Positions 1 to 7,734 are shown, counted from the first letter of the stretch. The stretch is DNA of 61,953 bases from Allobosea vaviloviae (GCF_001298265.1 NZ_LGSZ01000020.1:1-61953); one strand, 5' to 3'. Notes: generated by a model from the sequence alone, not told the origin. A program made the numbers and translations.

Positions 1-318
1 GGCTGACGGCCAGCCCTGGGCACGGGGCGTGGAGTGTGGGGCGAACACCATTCCAGCCGCTAGGCGGGCTCCTCCTGGTTCACGCCTGGAATGCGGGGGT
101 GGCCCCCGTCCCCCCGCTTGCGGGGGGGAAGGGTGCGGGACGGGGGCCCGCAAAGCCTGAGCACAATCCTTCATCGTCGCGCCGAGCGGCACTGCCCCCC
201 ACCCCGGCCCTCCCCACCGCAAGCGGGGGGAGGGAGCAGCCAGCGTCGCGCACGAGGCGCTTGAGACGATTTCCTTGGGGACACGGCCGACAAGATTGGC
301 GGCCGGCTGCAGCGGGGG
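1..318. repeat. Intergenic G/C-run palindromic repeats, no gene seen
   Basis: No convincing gene is present here; the open frames are shadows rich in Arg, Pro and Gly. The stretch holds several inverted repeats. CATTCCAG at 49-56 pairs with CTGGAATG at 86-93. A C-run/GCTTGC/G-run palindrome around 111-128 has an inverted counterpart around 211-232 (CCGCAAGCGG core). Such paired G/C-run hairpins are typical of dispersed intergenic repeats in GC-rich alphaproteobacteria. They lie just after the end of the leftward MerR gene and could help terminate it, which is inference. Confidence 0.5.
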
Positions 319-774
319 TCAACGCCGCGGGGCCGTCTTCAATCCTTGCGCCGCCTGCTTTCGTGACGGGTGATATGCAAGCGTACCCTGCGTGGCCGAG
401 GTCAGCAGTCCGCGAAAGGTCGGGCATTCCAGATGCGTCGGCGCCGGACAATCGGCGATATGGCGCAGCATGTCGCGCAGCGAAGCCAAATCGCGGATCT
501 GGCGTTCGATCTCGTCTGCCTTGGCGCGAAAGCGATCGCGGGGCAGATCGGCCCGGCCATTGCCGCCGAAGATGGCGGCGATCTCGACCAGCGAGAAGCC
601 GGCCGCCTTGCCGAGGCCGATGAGCGACAGCTTCAGCAGCACATCGGCATCGAATTGCCGGCGCAGGCCGCTCCGCCCGAGAGATTCGATCAGGCCGATC
701 TCCTCGTAATAGCGCAGCGTCGAGGCCGGCACGCCCGAGCGCCCGGCCACCTCTCCGATATCCAGCACAGGCAT
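319..774 (-). CDS. MerR family transcriptional regulator
   Basis: A 151-residue MerR-type regulator. The N-terminus has the winged helix-turn-helix (IGEVAGRSGVPASTLRYYEE, residues about 5-24), followed by a long dimerisation helix and a C-terminal Cys-x7-Cys segment (CPAPTHLEC). That spacing matches metal-sensing MerR proteins such as CueR, but many regulators of unknown ligand share it. It lacks the four-Cys cluster of SoxR. The start at 774 was chosen over the longer open frame because the HTH begins there and it leaves the promoter at 777-807 free. It is divergent from the MFS gene, which it probably controls together with itself. The inducer is unknown. Confidence 0.88.
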   Translation of the reverse strand: MPVLDIGEVAGRSGVPASTLRYYEEIGLIESLGRSGLRRQFDADVLLKLSLIGLGKAAGFSLVEIAAIFGGNGRADLPRDRFRAKADEIERQIRDLASLRDMLRHIADCPAPTHLECPTFRGLLTSATQGTLAYHPSRKQAAQGLKTAPRR

Positions 775-776
775 GC

Positions 777-807
777 TTGACCTCAAGTTGACTTGAACTT
801 GTAGGCT
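777..807 (+). promoter_or_regulatory. MerR-type promoter with long spacer and central dyad operator
   Basis: The -35 TTGACC (777-782) and -10 TAGGCT (802-807) are separated by 19 bases, the overlong spacer typical of MerR-activated promoters. A perfect dyad TCAAGT-TG-ACTTGA lies in the spacer at 783-796. The sequence CCTCAAGTTGACTTGA is close to the known SoxR box. It reads toward the MFS gene at 842, and the divergent MerR gene starts at 774, so one operator can serve both. The motif is seen directly; the regulator-promoter pairing is inferred from position. Confidence 0.75.
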
Positions 808-841
808 CTCCCCAACGCTCGATTGGCGCAAGGGGGAGATC

Positions 842-2044
842 ATGGAAAACCTGCAAAATGCGATACCGACACCGGTCTGGCGCGACCGGCGCGCCATCGC
901 GCTGCTGATGGCGGCATCGCTGACCACGATGGCCAATGCCACGATCAGCCCGGCCCTGCCCGGGCTGGAGCGTCTGTTCGCCGACGATCCGGACGCTGCG
1001 CTGCTGACGCGGCTGCTCGTCCCGGCACCATCGCTCAGCGTGGCTCTGTGCGCGCCCTTCGCAGGCCTCCTGGCCGACCGATTCGGGCGACGCAGGATGC
1101 TGCTATCAGGCACGATCCTGTTCGTGATCGCCGGATGCGCCGGCCTTGTCCTGCCCGACCTGCGCACGATCTTCGCCAGCCGCGTCGTGCTCGGCCTAGC
1201 GGTTGCCCTGATCATGACGGCGCAGACCGCCTTGATCGGTGACTATTTCACCGGCAGGGATCGAAATGCGCTGACCGGGCTGCAGATCTCGGCCCGCAAT
1301 TTCGGCGGCCTGATCTTCATCTCGCTCGCAGGTTGGGTCGCGGCGATCTCGCCGCGCCTGCCCTTCGCGATCTACGGTCTCGCCGCCGCCTTCCTGCCGC
1401 TGATGTGGATCGCGATCGTCGATCCCGTCCGGCCGGTGCAAGCGGTCGCCGTGCATCCGGACGCTTCTGCGGCGGATCGCCCCTCCTGGCGGGTGCATCT
1501 GGTTTTGCTGATCCTCCTGCAAGGCGTCACCAACCTGATCTTCTTCATCATGCCGACCCAGCTGGCGTTTTTCTTCAACGCGAAGGGCTACGACAGCGCG
1601 ATCATGACGGGCACGGCGCTGGCTGCGCTGATGCTGACGGGCGGGAGCTTTGCACTGCTCTATCCGCGGCTGCAGCGCGCAGTGGGCCATGCCGGCCTTT
1701 TCATCCTGGGCTATGCTGCGATGGCGCTCGGCTTCATGCTGCTGCCGCTGGCGACGGGGGCACCCGCCTTTCTCGCGGCGACGGCGGCGATCGGCGCTGG
1801 CTATGCCCTGGTCTCGCCCGGCTTCATCGCGCTGGCATTGGGCCTGGCGCCGACCCGGAGCCGGGGATTGGCGGGCGGCCTGCTGACCGCTTCGATCTTC
1901 ATCGGCCAGTTCTGTTCGCCGCTGCTGAGCACGCCGGTGGTCATCGGCTACGGCTTCGATACCCTGTTCCATGGCACCGCGCTCATGCTCGCAGCCATGA
2001 CGGTCGCGGCGGCAGCGGCAAGCCGGCTGCGCAGGAGCGCTTGA
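842..2044 (+). CDS. MFS transporter, drug-efflux-like
   Basis: A 400-residue major facilitator protein in the inner membrane with about 12 hydrophobic helices in two halves. The cytoplasmic loop between helices 2 and 3 carries the MFS signature form GLLADRFGRRRML (about residues 78-90). A purine-rich ribosome site (AAGGGGGAG) lies just upstream of the ATG. It is divergent from a MerR regulator and follows a MerR-type promoter, suggesting inducible export of a toxic compound. The substrate cannot be told from sequence. The stop at 2042-2044 is followed within a few bases by antitoxin-like remnants. Confidence 0.9.
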   Translation: MENLQNAIPTPVWRDRRAIALLMAASLTTMANATISPALPGLERLFADDPDAALLTRLLVPAPSLSVALCAPFAGLLADRFGRRRMLLSGTILFVIAGCAGLVLPDLRTIFASRVVLGLAVALIMTAQTALIGDYFTGRDRNALTGLQISARNFGGLIFISLAGWVAAISPRLPFAIYGLAAAFLPLMWIAIVDPVRPVQAVAVHPDASAADRPSWRVHLVLLILLQGVTNLIFFIMPTQLAFFFNAKGYDSAIMTGTALAALMLTGGSFALLYPRLQRAVGHAGLFILGYAAMALGFMLLPLATGAPAFLAATAAIGAGYALVSPGFIALALGLAPTRSRGLAGGLLTASIFIGQFCSPLLSTPVVIGYGFDTLFHGTALMLAAMTVAAAAASRLRRSA

Positions 2045-2047
2045 CGG

Positions 2048-2152
2048 ATCAAGGGCCTCCGCCGCGTTGCCGCTGCTGATGCCGCAGACGACGAACTGAC
2101 GCCCTTCCTCGATGCCGCACTTGCCGATCTCGCCGACGGGGACGGTGCGTGA
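2048..2152 (+). pseudogene. Remnant of MazE-like (DUF3018-type) antitoxin, C-terminal part only
   Basis: An open frame without its own start codon encodes about 34 residues (ending AADDELTPFLDAALADLADG and a few more). It resembles the acidic C-terminal tail of short antitoxins found before PemK/MazF toxins of the type that follows. Its TGA at 2150-2152 overlaps the GTG of the toxin frame at 2149 (GTGA), the usual arrangement in such operons. The N-terminal DNA-binding part is missing: only four bases separate the MFS stop from this frame. Reading it as an antitoxin rests on the overlap with the toxin and remembered family tails. Confidence 0.55.
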
Positions 2153-2470
2153 CACGCTGCGACATCGTCACCGTCGCGATGACGGGCGATGTCGGAAAGC
2201 CCCGCCCTGCCCTCGTCGTGCAGGCCGACCCCTTCGATCAGACCGGCACGATCACCGTCCTGCTGATAACGGGAACGCTCGTCGAAGCCCCCTGATCCGC
2301 CTGCCAGTCCAGCCCGAGCCGCAGAAAGGCCTGCTTAAACCCTCGCAGACCCAGATCGACAGGCGATGTCGGTCCAGCGGCACCGGGTCGGCACCGTCGT
2401 CGGGCGACTCGACGATGCGTCCATGCTGGCGGTGACGCGGTCGCTGGCGCTGCTTCTTGGGATTGCGTGA
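2149..2470 (+). pseudogene. Frameshifted PemK/MazF-family toxin (endoribonuclease)
   Basis: Three consecutive frame segments together rebuild a full MazF/PemK-like protein of about 107 residues. Frame 1 runs from GTG 2149 with DIVTVAMTGDVGKPRPALVV and then QADPF. It hits TGA at 2293 after a C-run; restoring one C continues into LIRLPVQPEPQKGLLKPSQ. Near 2360, restoring one A gives the final segment MSVQRHRVGTVVGRLDDAS, ending LLLGIA at 2470. Active relatives are mRNA-cleaving toxins. Both breaks are single-base losses in short homopolymers, so genuine decay or sequencing error is possible. The truncated antitoxin beside it favours decay. Confidence 0.8.
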
Positions 2471-2570
2471 GAGGGGCGCGGCTCGTGAGGAGGCACGCAA
2501 GGTCTGAAACCGACCCATAGCCGACATGCTATCTGATGAGCCACGTCCCGTGCTGCGGGCGATCTACGAC

Positions 2571-2604
2571 ATAAGGCCTGCCGGTGCAGATCGGCGGGCC
2601 TTTC
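2571..2604 (+). terminator. Possible transcription terminator hairpin
   Basis: AAGGCCTGCCG (2573-2583) pairs with CGGCGGGCCTT (2592-2602) with one wobble, leaving an 8-base loop and a short TTT on the plus strand. It lies after the toxin remnant and just beyond the end of the leftward small ORF, so it could serve either direction. The T-tract is weak. Confidence 0.4.
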
Positions 2605-2809
2605 AATTGACAGAAAATAGCCGACCGATGTAGATTGCAATAAAAATCAAGATAAATACTATAGAAACGGCAAGCAATAAACTGTTATACACCTTCAACA
2701 TTCTACCTACAATGTAGACTGCCAAAATTAAAATTAAAATAGTGAACTCATATTGCTGAAATATAGTCAATATCACAGCAAGGAAGACTGTGAAAATATT
2801 AAGGTCCAA
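2603..2809 (-). CDS. Small hydrophobic membrane protein, unknown
   Basis: A small protein of 68 residues that is almost entirely hydrophobic: two or three helices (around LAVILTIF, ILILILAVYIV and LLLAVSIVFILIFIAIYI). The TTG start at 2809 was preferred because a GGAGG lies 5 bases upstream; an earlier in-frame TTG exists at 2821. The region is far more AT-rich than its surroundings and uses codons such as ATA and TTA, which suggests recent acquisition. I recognise no family. A chance AT-rich open frame cannot be excluded. Confidence 0.4.
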   Translation of the reverse strand: MDLNIFTVFLAVILTIFQQYEFTILILILAVYIVGRMLKVYNSLLLAVSIVFILIFIAIYIGRLFSVN

Positions 2810-3001
2810 GCACGCCTCCAAAAAAACAGCGTAGGCAGGTCATCCAAGGTCACTCGGTTCCACCCTCACCATAGCGCCGCTCAAAACCCCTGCCATCCTT
2901 TTCGCCGGTCAAGCCCTGCCGTCCCCACCAGCGAAACAGGTGGGCGGCTGGGCTTCTGCTATCGACCCGTTGCGGACCTCGCAGCGAGTCTTAATCTCGC
3001 A

Positions 3002-3409
3002 TCAGCGCCGAGGGACCTGATGACCCGAGGGAAACAAGACTGGCTCTCCCAAGAAACTGACGGTCATGGTCCCAGCCAAGAACCCGCGCTCTCCAATGTT
3101 CGGGATCCCCGCGCGACAAGGAGAATGCGCGTAATAAACATCGACGTAATTCGTATCTATCTGACCCCTAATCACAGCCAAAATATCAAATCTTACTTTA
3201 CTAAACACAGATGTGACTTCTCTTTTGCCCATCTGTCGAGTTCGGATGCCTTCTTCGATCTTTCCGACACTGACTTCGAGGATGATTTTCGCATCGCGCT
3301 CTAAAGGCGGGGAGGGGAAAATAGTGTGCCATGAGGGTCCACCCGGCATGCAGGCCATAGCCGCATTGTTCAAAACGCAAACAAAAAATGCCGTCGCGGT
3401 AAATCTCAC
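3002..3409 (-). CDS. Putative exported hypothetical protein
   Basis: About 135 residues. An N-terminal hydrophobic stretch (TATAFFVCVLNNAAMAC) looks like a signal peptide, possibly with a lipobox-like AMAC end. The body has a beta-rich pattern (FSKVRFDILAVIRGQ, then VDVYYAHSPC) recalling secreted netrin/TIMP-like folds in bacterial proteins, but the resemblance is only suggestive. The GTG at 3409 was chosen because a GAGG lies 6 bases upstream; another GTG is at 3421. It sits in a patch of lower GC content next to the toxin remnant. No function is proposed. Confidence 0.5.
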   Translation of the reverse strand: MRFTATAFFVCVLNNAAMACMPGGPSWHTIFPSPPLERDAKIILEVSVGKIEEGIRTRQMGKREVTSVFSKVRFDILAVIRGQIDTNYVDVYYAHSPCRAGIPNIGERGFLAGTMTVSFLGEPVLFPSGHQVPRR

Positions 3410-3496
3410 TGTTAACCTCACAGGATAGTTCGACGCCCGCGACAGCGTAGCACGAACATCTCCTAACGACCCATTTCGGAAATCGAGCAGGCAAAG

Positions 3497-3715
3497 TTAG
3501 CCCGGCATGTTTCGATTGATCCGCTCGCCGAAGGCCTTGAGCTCGGCGGCGGATTCAGCATCGTTGGCCGTCGCCACTTCCCGGTACAAATCTTCACCAG
3601 ACAGCACCTTTTCTCCCTCGCGGGTCAAGATAACCGCCGAGCCCTTGTCAGCGGCACTGTCGTCAGGCTTACGGCGTCCCAACAGTCGAGCTAGCGCATT
3701 CAAGAGACTTCTCAT
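3497..3715 (-). CDS. Small conserved-looking hypothetical protein
   Basis: A 72-residue soluble protein with a basic N-terminal helix (MRSLLNALARLLGRRK), then an acidic, Ala/Glu-rich body (REGEKVLSGEDLYREVATANDAESAAELKAF in part). The composition and codon use look coding. No domain is recognised. The ATG at 3715 has only a distant GAGG upstream. It stands alone between the exported hypothetical protein and the L,D-transpeptidase terminator. Confidence 0.5.
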   Translation of the reverse strand: MRSLLNALARLLGRRKPDDSAADKGSAVILTREGEKVLSGEDLYREVATANDAESAAELKAFGERINRNMPG

Positions 3716-3799
3716 GATTCTATGATGCCTCGAATTGATGGCTGCTTCCGACCCAAACCCGGCTCCGTAGCTCGGGCGGCAACTCGCACTCCCCCCAAC

Positions 3800-3826
3800 G
3801 AAAAACCCGCCGTCACCGGCGGGTTT
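3800..3826 (-). terminator. Rho-independent terminator of the L,D-transpeptidase gene
   Basis: AAACCCGCCG and CGGCGGGTTT form a strong hairpin with a short loop (about 3803-3824). Read on the minus strand it is followed by a run of T, placing it about 30 bases after the leftward transpeptidase stop. Confidence 0.85.
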
Positions 3827-3856
3827 CCTCGTCTTAGACGGCTCGCAAAAAGCCGC

Positions 3857-5098
3857 TCAGATGTCCTGCTCGCCCTGCAGGGCGGCGACGGGGGCCGGGC
3901 CCAACCCATCCTTGTTGTAGATGTCGTCGCGGAACTGGACGCCGCCGTCGGGGGTCGCCCAGGCGGTGACATAGACCCAGTAGCACGGCACCGGCGTGCT
4001 GATGCGGGCATTGATGCGCTCGCCGGAGGCGATGACCTGATCGATCTTGGCGCGGTCCCAGCCGGGGGTGTCCTTGAGCAGCCAGGCGATGTAGTCGCGC
4101 ACGTTCTGGACGCGCATGCAGCCCGAGGAGACGAAGCGGAAATCGTCGCCGAAGATGCCCTTGGCCGGGGTGTCGTGCATGTAGACGCCGTGCGGGCTCG
4201 GGATGTTGATGCGCACGAAGCCCAGCGAGTTGAACTCGCCGCCGGGGTCCTGCCGGAAGGTGTAGCGGGTCGCCTCGTCGGAGTTCCAGTTGACGCGCTC
4301 GGGCGCGATCTCCCCGGAGGGGCCGATGATGCGGATCTTGTTCTCGGTGAGGTAGCTCGGCTCCTTCCTCATCTTGGGGATGAGGTCCTTCTTGATGATC
4401 GAGGCCGGCACCGTCCAGGTCGGGTTGAAGTTGACCTCGGGGATCTTGGTCGAGAGCAGCGGCGACTGGCGGTCGATCTTGCCGACGCCAGCCGCATGAC
4501 GGGTCGCAACGACGCCGTTCTCGACCGTCTCCACCATCGCGGCGGGGATGTTGGCGACGACGTAACGGCCGCCGAGATTGCCGGACCAGGAGCGCAGGCG
4601 CACGACATTGGTCTCGAGCTGGCGGATGCGGCGGTCGATCGGCACGTTCAGCGCGGCGACCGTGGCGCGGTTGATCGCGCCGGTCGTGGAGAGGCCGACG
4701 CGGGCCTGGAAATTCCGGACGCCGGCTTCGACATAGGAGTCGTAGACATTGCTGGTGCCGGCATTGGCATCGAGGTCGCCGGTGATGATCAGGCGCTGGC
4801 GCAGAGCGACGACGCCGGGACCGCGCGAGCCGACGCCGAGCTTGTCGCCGAGCTGCACGGGCTGCCAGCCGCCGCGGGCTGCGAGATCGCGATAGGCGAC
4901 GATCGCGGCTTCGGTCGCCTGCAGCGATTCCGGCGAGAGCATCGGGGTGTGGGACCGGGCAACAGCATTGCGTGCACCCGAATCGTAGCTCTGGCGCCAT
5001 TCCGCCTGTTGGGCGAAGGCAGGCACGGCCGTGGTCGCAGCGGCGCCCGAAAGCAGCGCGAGTACCGTTTCACGGCGGGGCAGGCTCTTCGTCGACAT
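3857..5098 (-). CDS. ldtP: L,D-transpeptidase family protein (YkuD domain, YcbB-like)
   Basis: A 413-residue exported enzyme of peptidoglycan cross-linking. The signal peptide is at residues 1-29 (RRETVLALLSGAAATTAVPAFAQ region, with twin Arg). A peptidoglycan-binding-like segment follows around residues 95-160 (GSRGPGVVALRQRL), then the YkuD catalytic domain with HDTPAKGIF and the Cys motif SSGCMRV, the form seen in YcbB-type enzymes. The ATG at 5098 has AGAGGG just upstream and begins a clean signal peptide; the longer frame does not. The neighbour upstream on the same strand is LdtR, known in Liberibacter and Sinorhizobium relatives to control an L,D-transpeptidase, so the symbol is given by family and context. 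Confidence 0.9.
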   Translation of the reverse strand: MSTKSLPRRETVLALLSGAAATTAVPAFAQQAEWRQSYDSGARNAVARSHTPMLSPESLQATEAAIVAYRDLAARGGWQPVQLGDKLGVGSRGPGVVALRQRLIITGDLDANAGTSNVYDSYVEAGVRNFQARVGLSTTGAINRATVAALNVPIDRRIRQLETNVVRLRSWSGNLGGRYVVANIPAAMVETVENGVVATRHAAGVGKIDRQSPLLSTKIPEVNFNPTWTVPASIIKKDLIPKMRKEPSYLTENKIRIIGPSGEIAPERVNWNSDEATRYTFRQDPGGEFNSLGFVRINIPSPHGVYMHDTPAKGIFGDDFRFVSSGCMRVQNVRDYIAWLLKDTPGWDRAKIDQVIASGERINARISTPVPCYWVYVTAWATPDGGVQFRDDIYNKDGLGPAPVAALQGEQDI

Positions 5099-5311
5099 CA
5101 CGTCCCTCTCAAACTCGTCCATCTTGCCCGTGCGCAGACATCGCGCCACAAGAATACTGCCGCCCCGCTTTGCAAGGGCGGTTCCATCTCCAGGCGAGGC
5201 TGCCGTAGCACAGTTAACGTGGCGTGATGAGAGCGGCGAATTTAGGGCATGGGCGCGCCTTGCGCATGCATGGCAAAAGCTTGGACGGACCTGTTGCAGC
5301 GCGGACACGGC

Positions 5312-5339
5312 AAAGCCCCCGGCGATCAGCCGGGAGCTT
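5312..5339 (-). terminator. Probable terminator after ldtR
   Basis: AAGC-C-CCCGGC and GCCGGG-A-GCTT form a hairpin with a GATCA loop just beyond the leftward ldtR stop at 5381. Read leftward the stem ends in GGGGGCTTTG, a modest T-tract. It separates ldtR from ldtP, so ldtP probably has its own promoter at 5099-5311. Confidence 0.6.
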
Positions 5340-5380
5340 GGCAGGCCGGATTGGGCGCCGAACCGAACGAAGAGCCGGTT

Positions 5381-5893
5381 TCAGAGCTTGTAGCGGATCT
5401 GGTCGGTCCAGAAGCGCTCCAGGCGCAGCAGCGCGTTGTTCATACGCTCGAAGTCGTCGGGCGCGATGCCACCGATCTGCTCGACCGTGCGCACGTGCTT
5501 GTCGTAGACGCCCTTCACGAGATTGTGCACTTCGGCACCCTTCTCCGTCAGGCTGATGCGCACCGAGCGACGGTCGATGCGCGAGCGGGCATGGTGGAGA
5601 TAGCCGAGCTCGACCAGCTTCTTGACGTTGTAGGAGACGTTCGAGCCAAGATAGTAGCCGCGGGTGCGCAGTTCGCTGGCGCTGAGCTCGGCATCGCCGA
5701 TGTTGTAGAGCAGCAGGGCCTGGACGCTGTTGACGTCGTCACGGCCGCGACGCTCGAACTCGTCCTTGATGACGTCGAGCAGGCGGCGATGCAGCCGCTC
5801 GACGAGGGTGAGTGACTCCAGGTAGAGAGGCTTGACCTTCAGATCAGCTTCTTCAGACTTTTCGACGACCGAAGTCTTGACGCTCGTTTTCAT
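5381..5893 (-). CDS. ldtR: MarR-type winged-helix regulator LdtR
   Basis: A 170-residue regulator with a basic/polar N-terminal tail and a central winged helix (SASELRTRGYYLGSNVSYNV, then KKLVELGYLHHARSRIDRRS as the wing), flanked by dimerisation helices. This strongly matches the LdtR group of the Hyphomicrobiales. In Candidatus Liberibacter asiaticus, LdtR activates a neighbouring L,D-transpeptidase gene and is needed for osmotic stress tolerance. Here the transpeptidase gene lies directly downstream on the same strand, separated by a hairpin. That strengthens the assignment and suggests the same wall-remodelling role. Confidence 0.9.
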   Translation of the reverse strand: MKTSVKTSVVEKSEEADLKVKPLYLESLTLVERLHRRLLDVIKDEFERRGRDDVNSVQALLLYNIGDAELSASELRTRGYYLGSNVSYNVKKLVELGYLHHARSRIDRRSVRISLTEKGAEVHNLVKGVYDKHVRTVEQIGGIAPDDFERMNNALLRLERFWTDQIRYKL

Positions 5894-6098
5894 GGTATAT
5901 CCCGCCTGTTGACTGCCGGTCAGGATTGATCTCCCGATCCGCTTCTGAGAAACACCGTATGCGGGCCGGATGAAAACGAGTTTAAATATCAGGATGAATC
6001 AGGGATTTACCCCTTTGGGTGAATGCAAAGTGAAGCCAGAAACGCTTAAGCTAAAGCGTTTGTTACCGTGACTCGGCGCCATCGACCGGCGCGCACGA
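5894..6098. promoter_or_regulatory. ldtR upstream region, AT-richer, with hairpin 6040-6061
   Basis: A 205-base gap, AT-rich compared with the flanks, which should hold the ldtR promoter. AAACGCTT (6040-6047) pairs perfectly with AAGCGTTT (6054-6061). The hairpin lies downstream of the leftward DUF6163 gene and could be its terminator, or an operator for ldtR. The sequence does not decide between these. Confidence 0.4.
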
Positions 6099-6548
6099 TC
6101 AGGAGCCTTCGTTCTCCGCAGCCCATGTCGCCAGGAAATAGGCGAGAATCGCGGCGACATAGCCGCCGGCGAGCCACGGCGTCATCGGCAGCAGGCGCGG
6201 GAAGAAGAAAGCAAGCAGCAACTGGCTGATCGCCGCCAAGAGCCAGAGCACGCCACCCCAGGTCGAAGTCAGCCAGAGGCCGACGGCCGCGACGAGGTCC
6301 ATCACCGCGAAGTAGACCGTGATCGCCTGGAAGGAGAGCAGGCGCGCCTCGAAGGGTGGCTGTTCCTCGCCGACCAGGCCGAAGATCACCGCCCAGGCCA
6401 GAAGACCCTTGGCCATCCAGAGCACGGAGAGGATGCGCAGCATCCAGACCAGCACGCCGCGCCAGCGCGTCGAGACGGCCTCGACGCCGCCGGAGGCATG
6501 CTCGGAGCGGGCACCGCGCAGGACGTCTCCATCTCCACCGAGGCCCAA
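6099..6548 (-). CDS. DUF6163-like small membrane protein
   Basis: About 149 residues with four hydrophobic helices (including VLWMAKGLLAWAVIFGLV and LWLLAAISQLLLAFFF) and a conserved-looking MTPWLAGGYVAAI region near the C-terminus. This looks like the uncharacterised four-helix DUF6163 proteins of Rhizobiales. No ATG starts this frame before the first helix. The TTG at 6548, three bases beyond the hydrolase stop and preceded by GGAG, was taken as the start; a GTG closer to the helix is possible. The near-overlap suggests translational coupling to the hydrolase. Confidence 0.7.
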   Translation of the reverse strand: MGLGGDGDVLRGARSEHASGGVEAVSTRWRGVLVWMLRILSVLWMAKGLLAWAVIFGLVGEEQPPFEARLLSFQAITVYFAVMDLVAAVGLWLTSTWGGVLWLLAAISQLLLAFFFPRLLPMTPWLAGGYVAAILAYFLATWAAENEGS

Positions 6549-6550
6549 GC

Positions 6551-7606
6551 TCAGGACTCCAGCACGAGTTCGTCGGCGCCCAGAGGCGCGAAATAGGCTT
6601 CCGTCGCCGCAGGATCGAGCGCCTCGATCGTGGCTGGCTGCCATTGCGGCGCCTGATCCTTGTCGATCAGCACCGCCCGCACGCCCTCGTAGAAATCGTG
6701 CGCGCGGATGACGCGCGAGACGATGCGGTACTCGGTGCGCATCGCCTCCGCAAAATCCATCCCCGCGCCACGCCGCATCTGCTCGAAAGCGATGGCGATG
6801 CTGGTCGGCGATTTGACGGCAAGCGTCTGACGAACCTTACCGGCGAAGGCGCTGCCGTCAGCGGCCGCCCTGTCGAGACGCGCCAGCACGTCGGGCAGGC
6901 TCGTGGCGCCGAAGCACTCTGCGATGGTCGCCCGCTCTGCGGCGAGCTTCTGCGGGCCGGGGTCCTGAGCGAAGCCGCCGAGAATGTCGTCCAGCGCCTC
7001 GCGCCGCGTCAGGGCTTCCGCCAACTCGGCCATGCGCGCGCTGGGAACGGCGTGGGTGGCAAGCCCGATGGCCAGCGCATCCGCCGCACCGACACGGTCT
7101 CCGGTCAAGGCGAGGTAGACGCCGGTGGCGCCCGGCAGACGCGGCAACGCATAGGTCGCGCCGACATCGGGGAAGAAGCCGATCGAGACCTCAGGCATGG
7201 CGAAGAGGTAGCGGTCCCCGGCGATTCGGTGGCTGCCATGCAAGGATATGCCGACACCGCCGCCCATGACGATGCCGTCGATCAGCGAGATATAGGGCTT
7301 GGGGTAGTGCTTGATACGCGCGTTGAGGACGTATTCCTCCCGCCAGAAGCGCAGCATGTCCTCATGCTCGCCGGCGCGTCCCTGATCGTGCAGGACGCGG
7401 ATGTCGCCACCGGCGCAGAAGGCTTTCTCGATCGCGCTGACGAGCACGACGCGTTCGATCTGCGGATCGTTCTCCCAGTCGTCGAGCGCGCGCAGCAGCG
7501 AGAGCACCATCGGCCGGTTCAGAGCGTTCAGCGCCTTGGGCCGGTTGAGAATAACCATGCCGGCGGCCCCGCGCTGCTCGCAGGTGAAATAGGCCTCGTC
7601 CGACAT
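6551..7606 (-). CDS. 3-hydroxyisobutyryl-CoA hydrolase (enoyl-CoA hydratase/isomerase family)
   Basis: A 351-residue crotonase-fold enzyme. The family's usual blocks are present: EKAFCAGGDIR (about residues 60-70), the oxyanion-hole GIVMGGGVGIS, MPEVSIGFFPDVGATY, and the C-terminal DFYEGVRAVLIDKDQAPQW, which is diagnostic of 3-hydroxyisobutyryl-CoA hydrolases rather than simple hydratases. The expected reaction is release of 3-hydroxyisobutyrate from its CoA ester in valine breakdown. The start at 7606 has GGGGACGG upstream. It is divergent from hemB and followed almost without gap by the DUF6163 gene. Confidence 0.9.
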   Translation of the reverse strand: MSDEAYFTCEQRGAAGMVILNRPKALNALNRPMVLSLLRALDDWENDPQIERVVLVSAIEKAFCAGGDIRVLHDQGRAGEHEDMLRFWREEYVLNARIKHYPKPYISLIDGIVMGGGVGISLHGSHRIAGDRYLFAMPEVSIGFFPDVGATYALPRLPGATGVYLALTGDRVGAADALAIGLATHAVPSARMAELAEALTRREALDDILGGFAQDPGPQKLAAERATIAECFGATSLPDVLARLDRAAADGSAFAGKVRQTLAVKSPTSIAIAFEQMRRGAGMDFAEAMRTEYRIVSRVIRAHDFYEGVRAVLIDKDQAPQWQPATIEALDPAATEAYFAPLGADELVLES

Positions 7607-7734
7607 AAGGCATCCGTCCCCGATCGCTATGACGTGGCTGCGTTCTGGGCTTTGGCGGCGGCGCTTGTCAACGCGCGCTCAATGCGTGCTCTTGCACCGC
7701 CCCGATCCGCAATTGTGACCAAGGGCCCTATTTT

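Noticed and set aside
36..623. Overlapping open frames at the left edge on both strands
   Set aside because: Arg/Pro/Gly-rich translations of repeat sequence and of the strand opposite the MerR gene.
2753..3304. A 183-residue plus-strand open frame in the AT-rich patch
   Set aside because: It overlaps both minus-strand candidates, shows no domain or hydrophobic pattern and has no ribosome site. The minus-strand protein at 3002-3409 has a signal peptide and better coding character.
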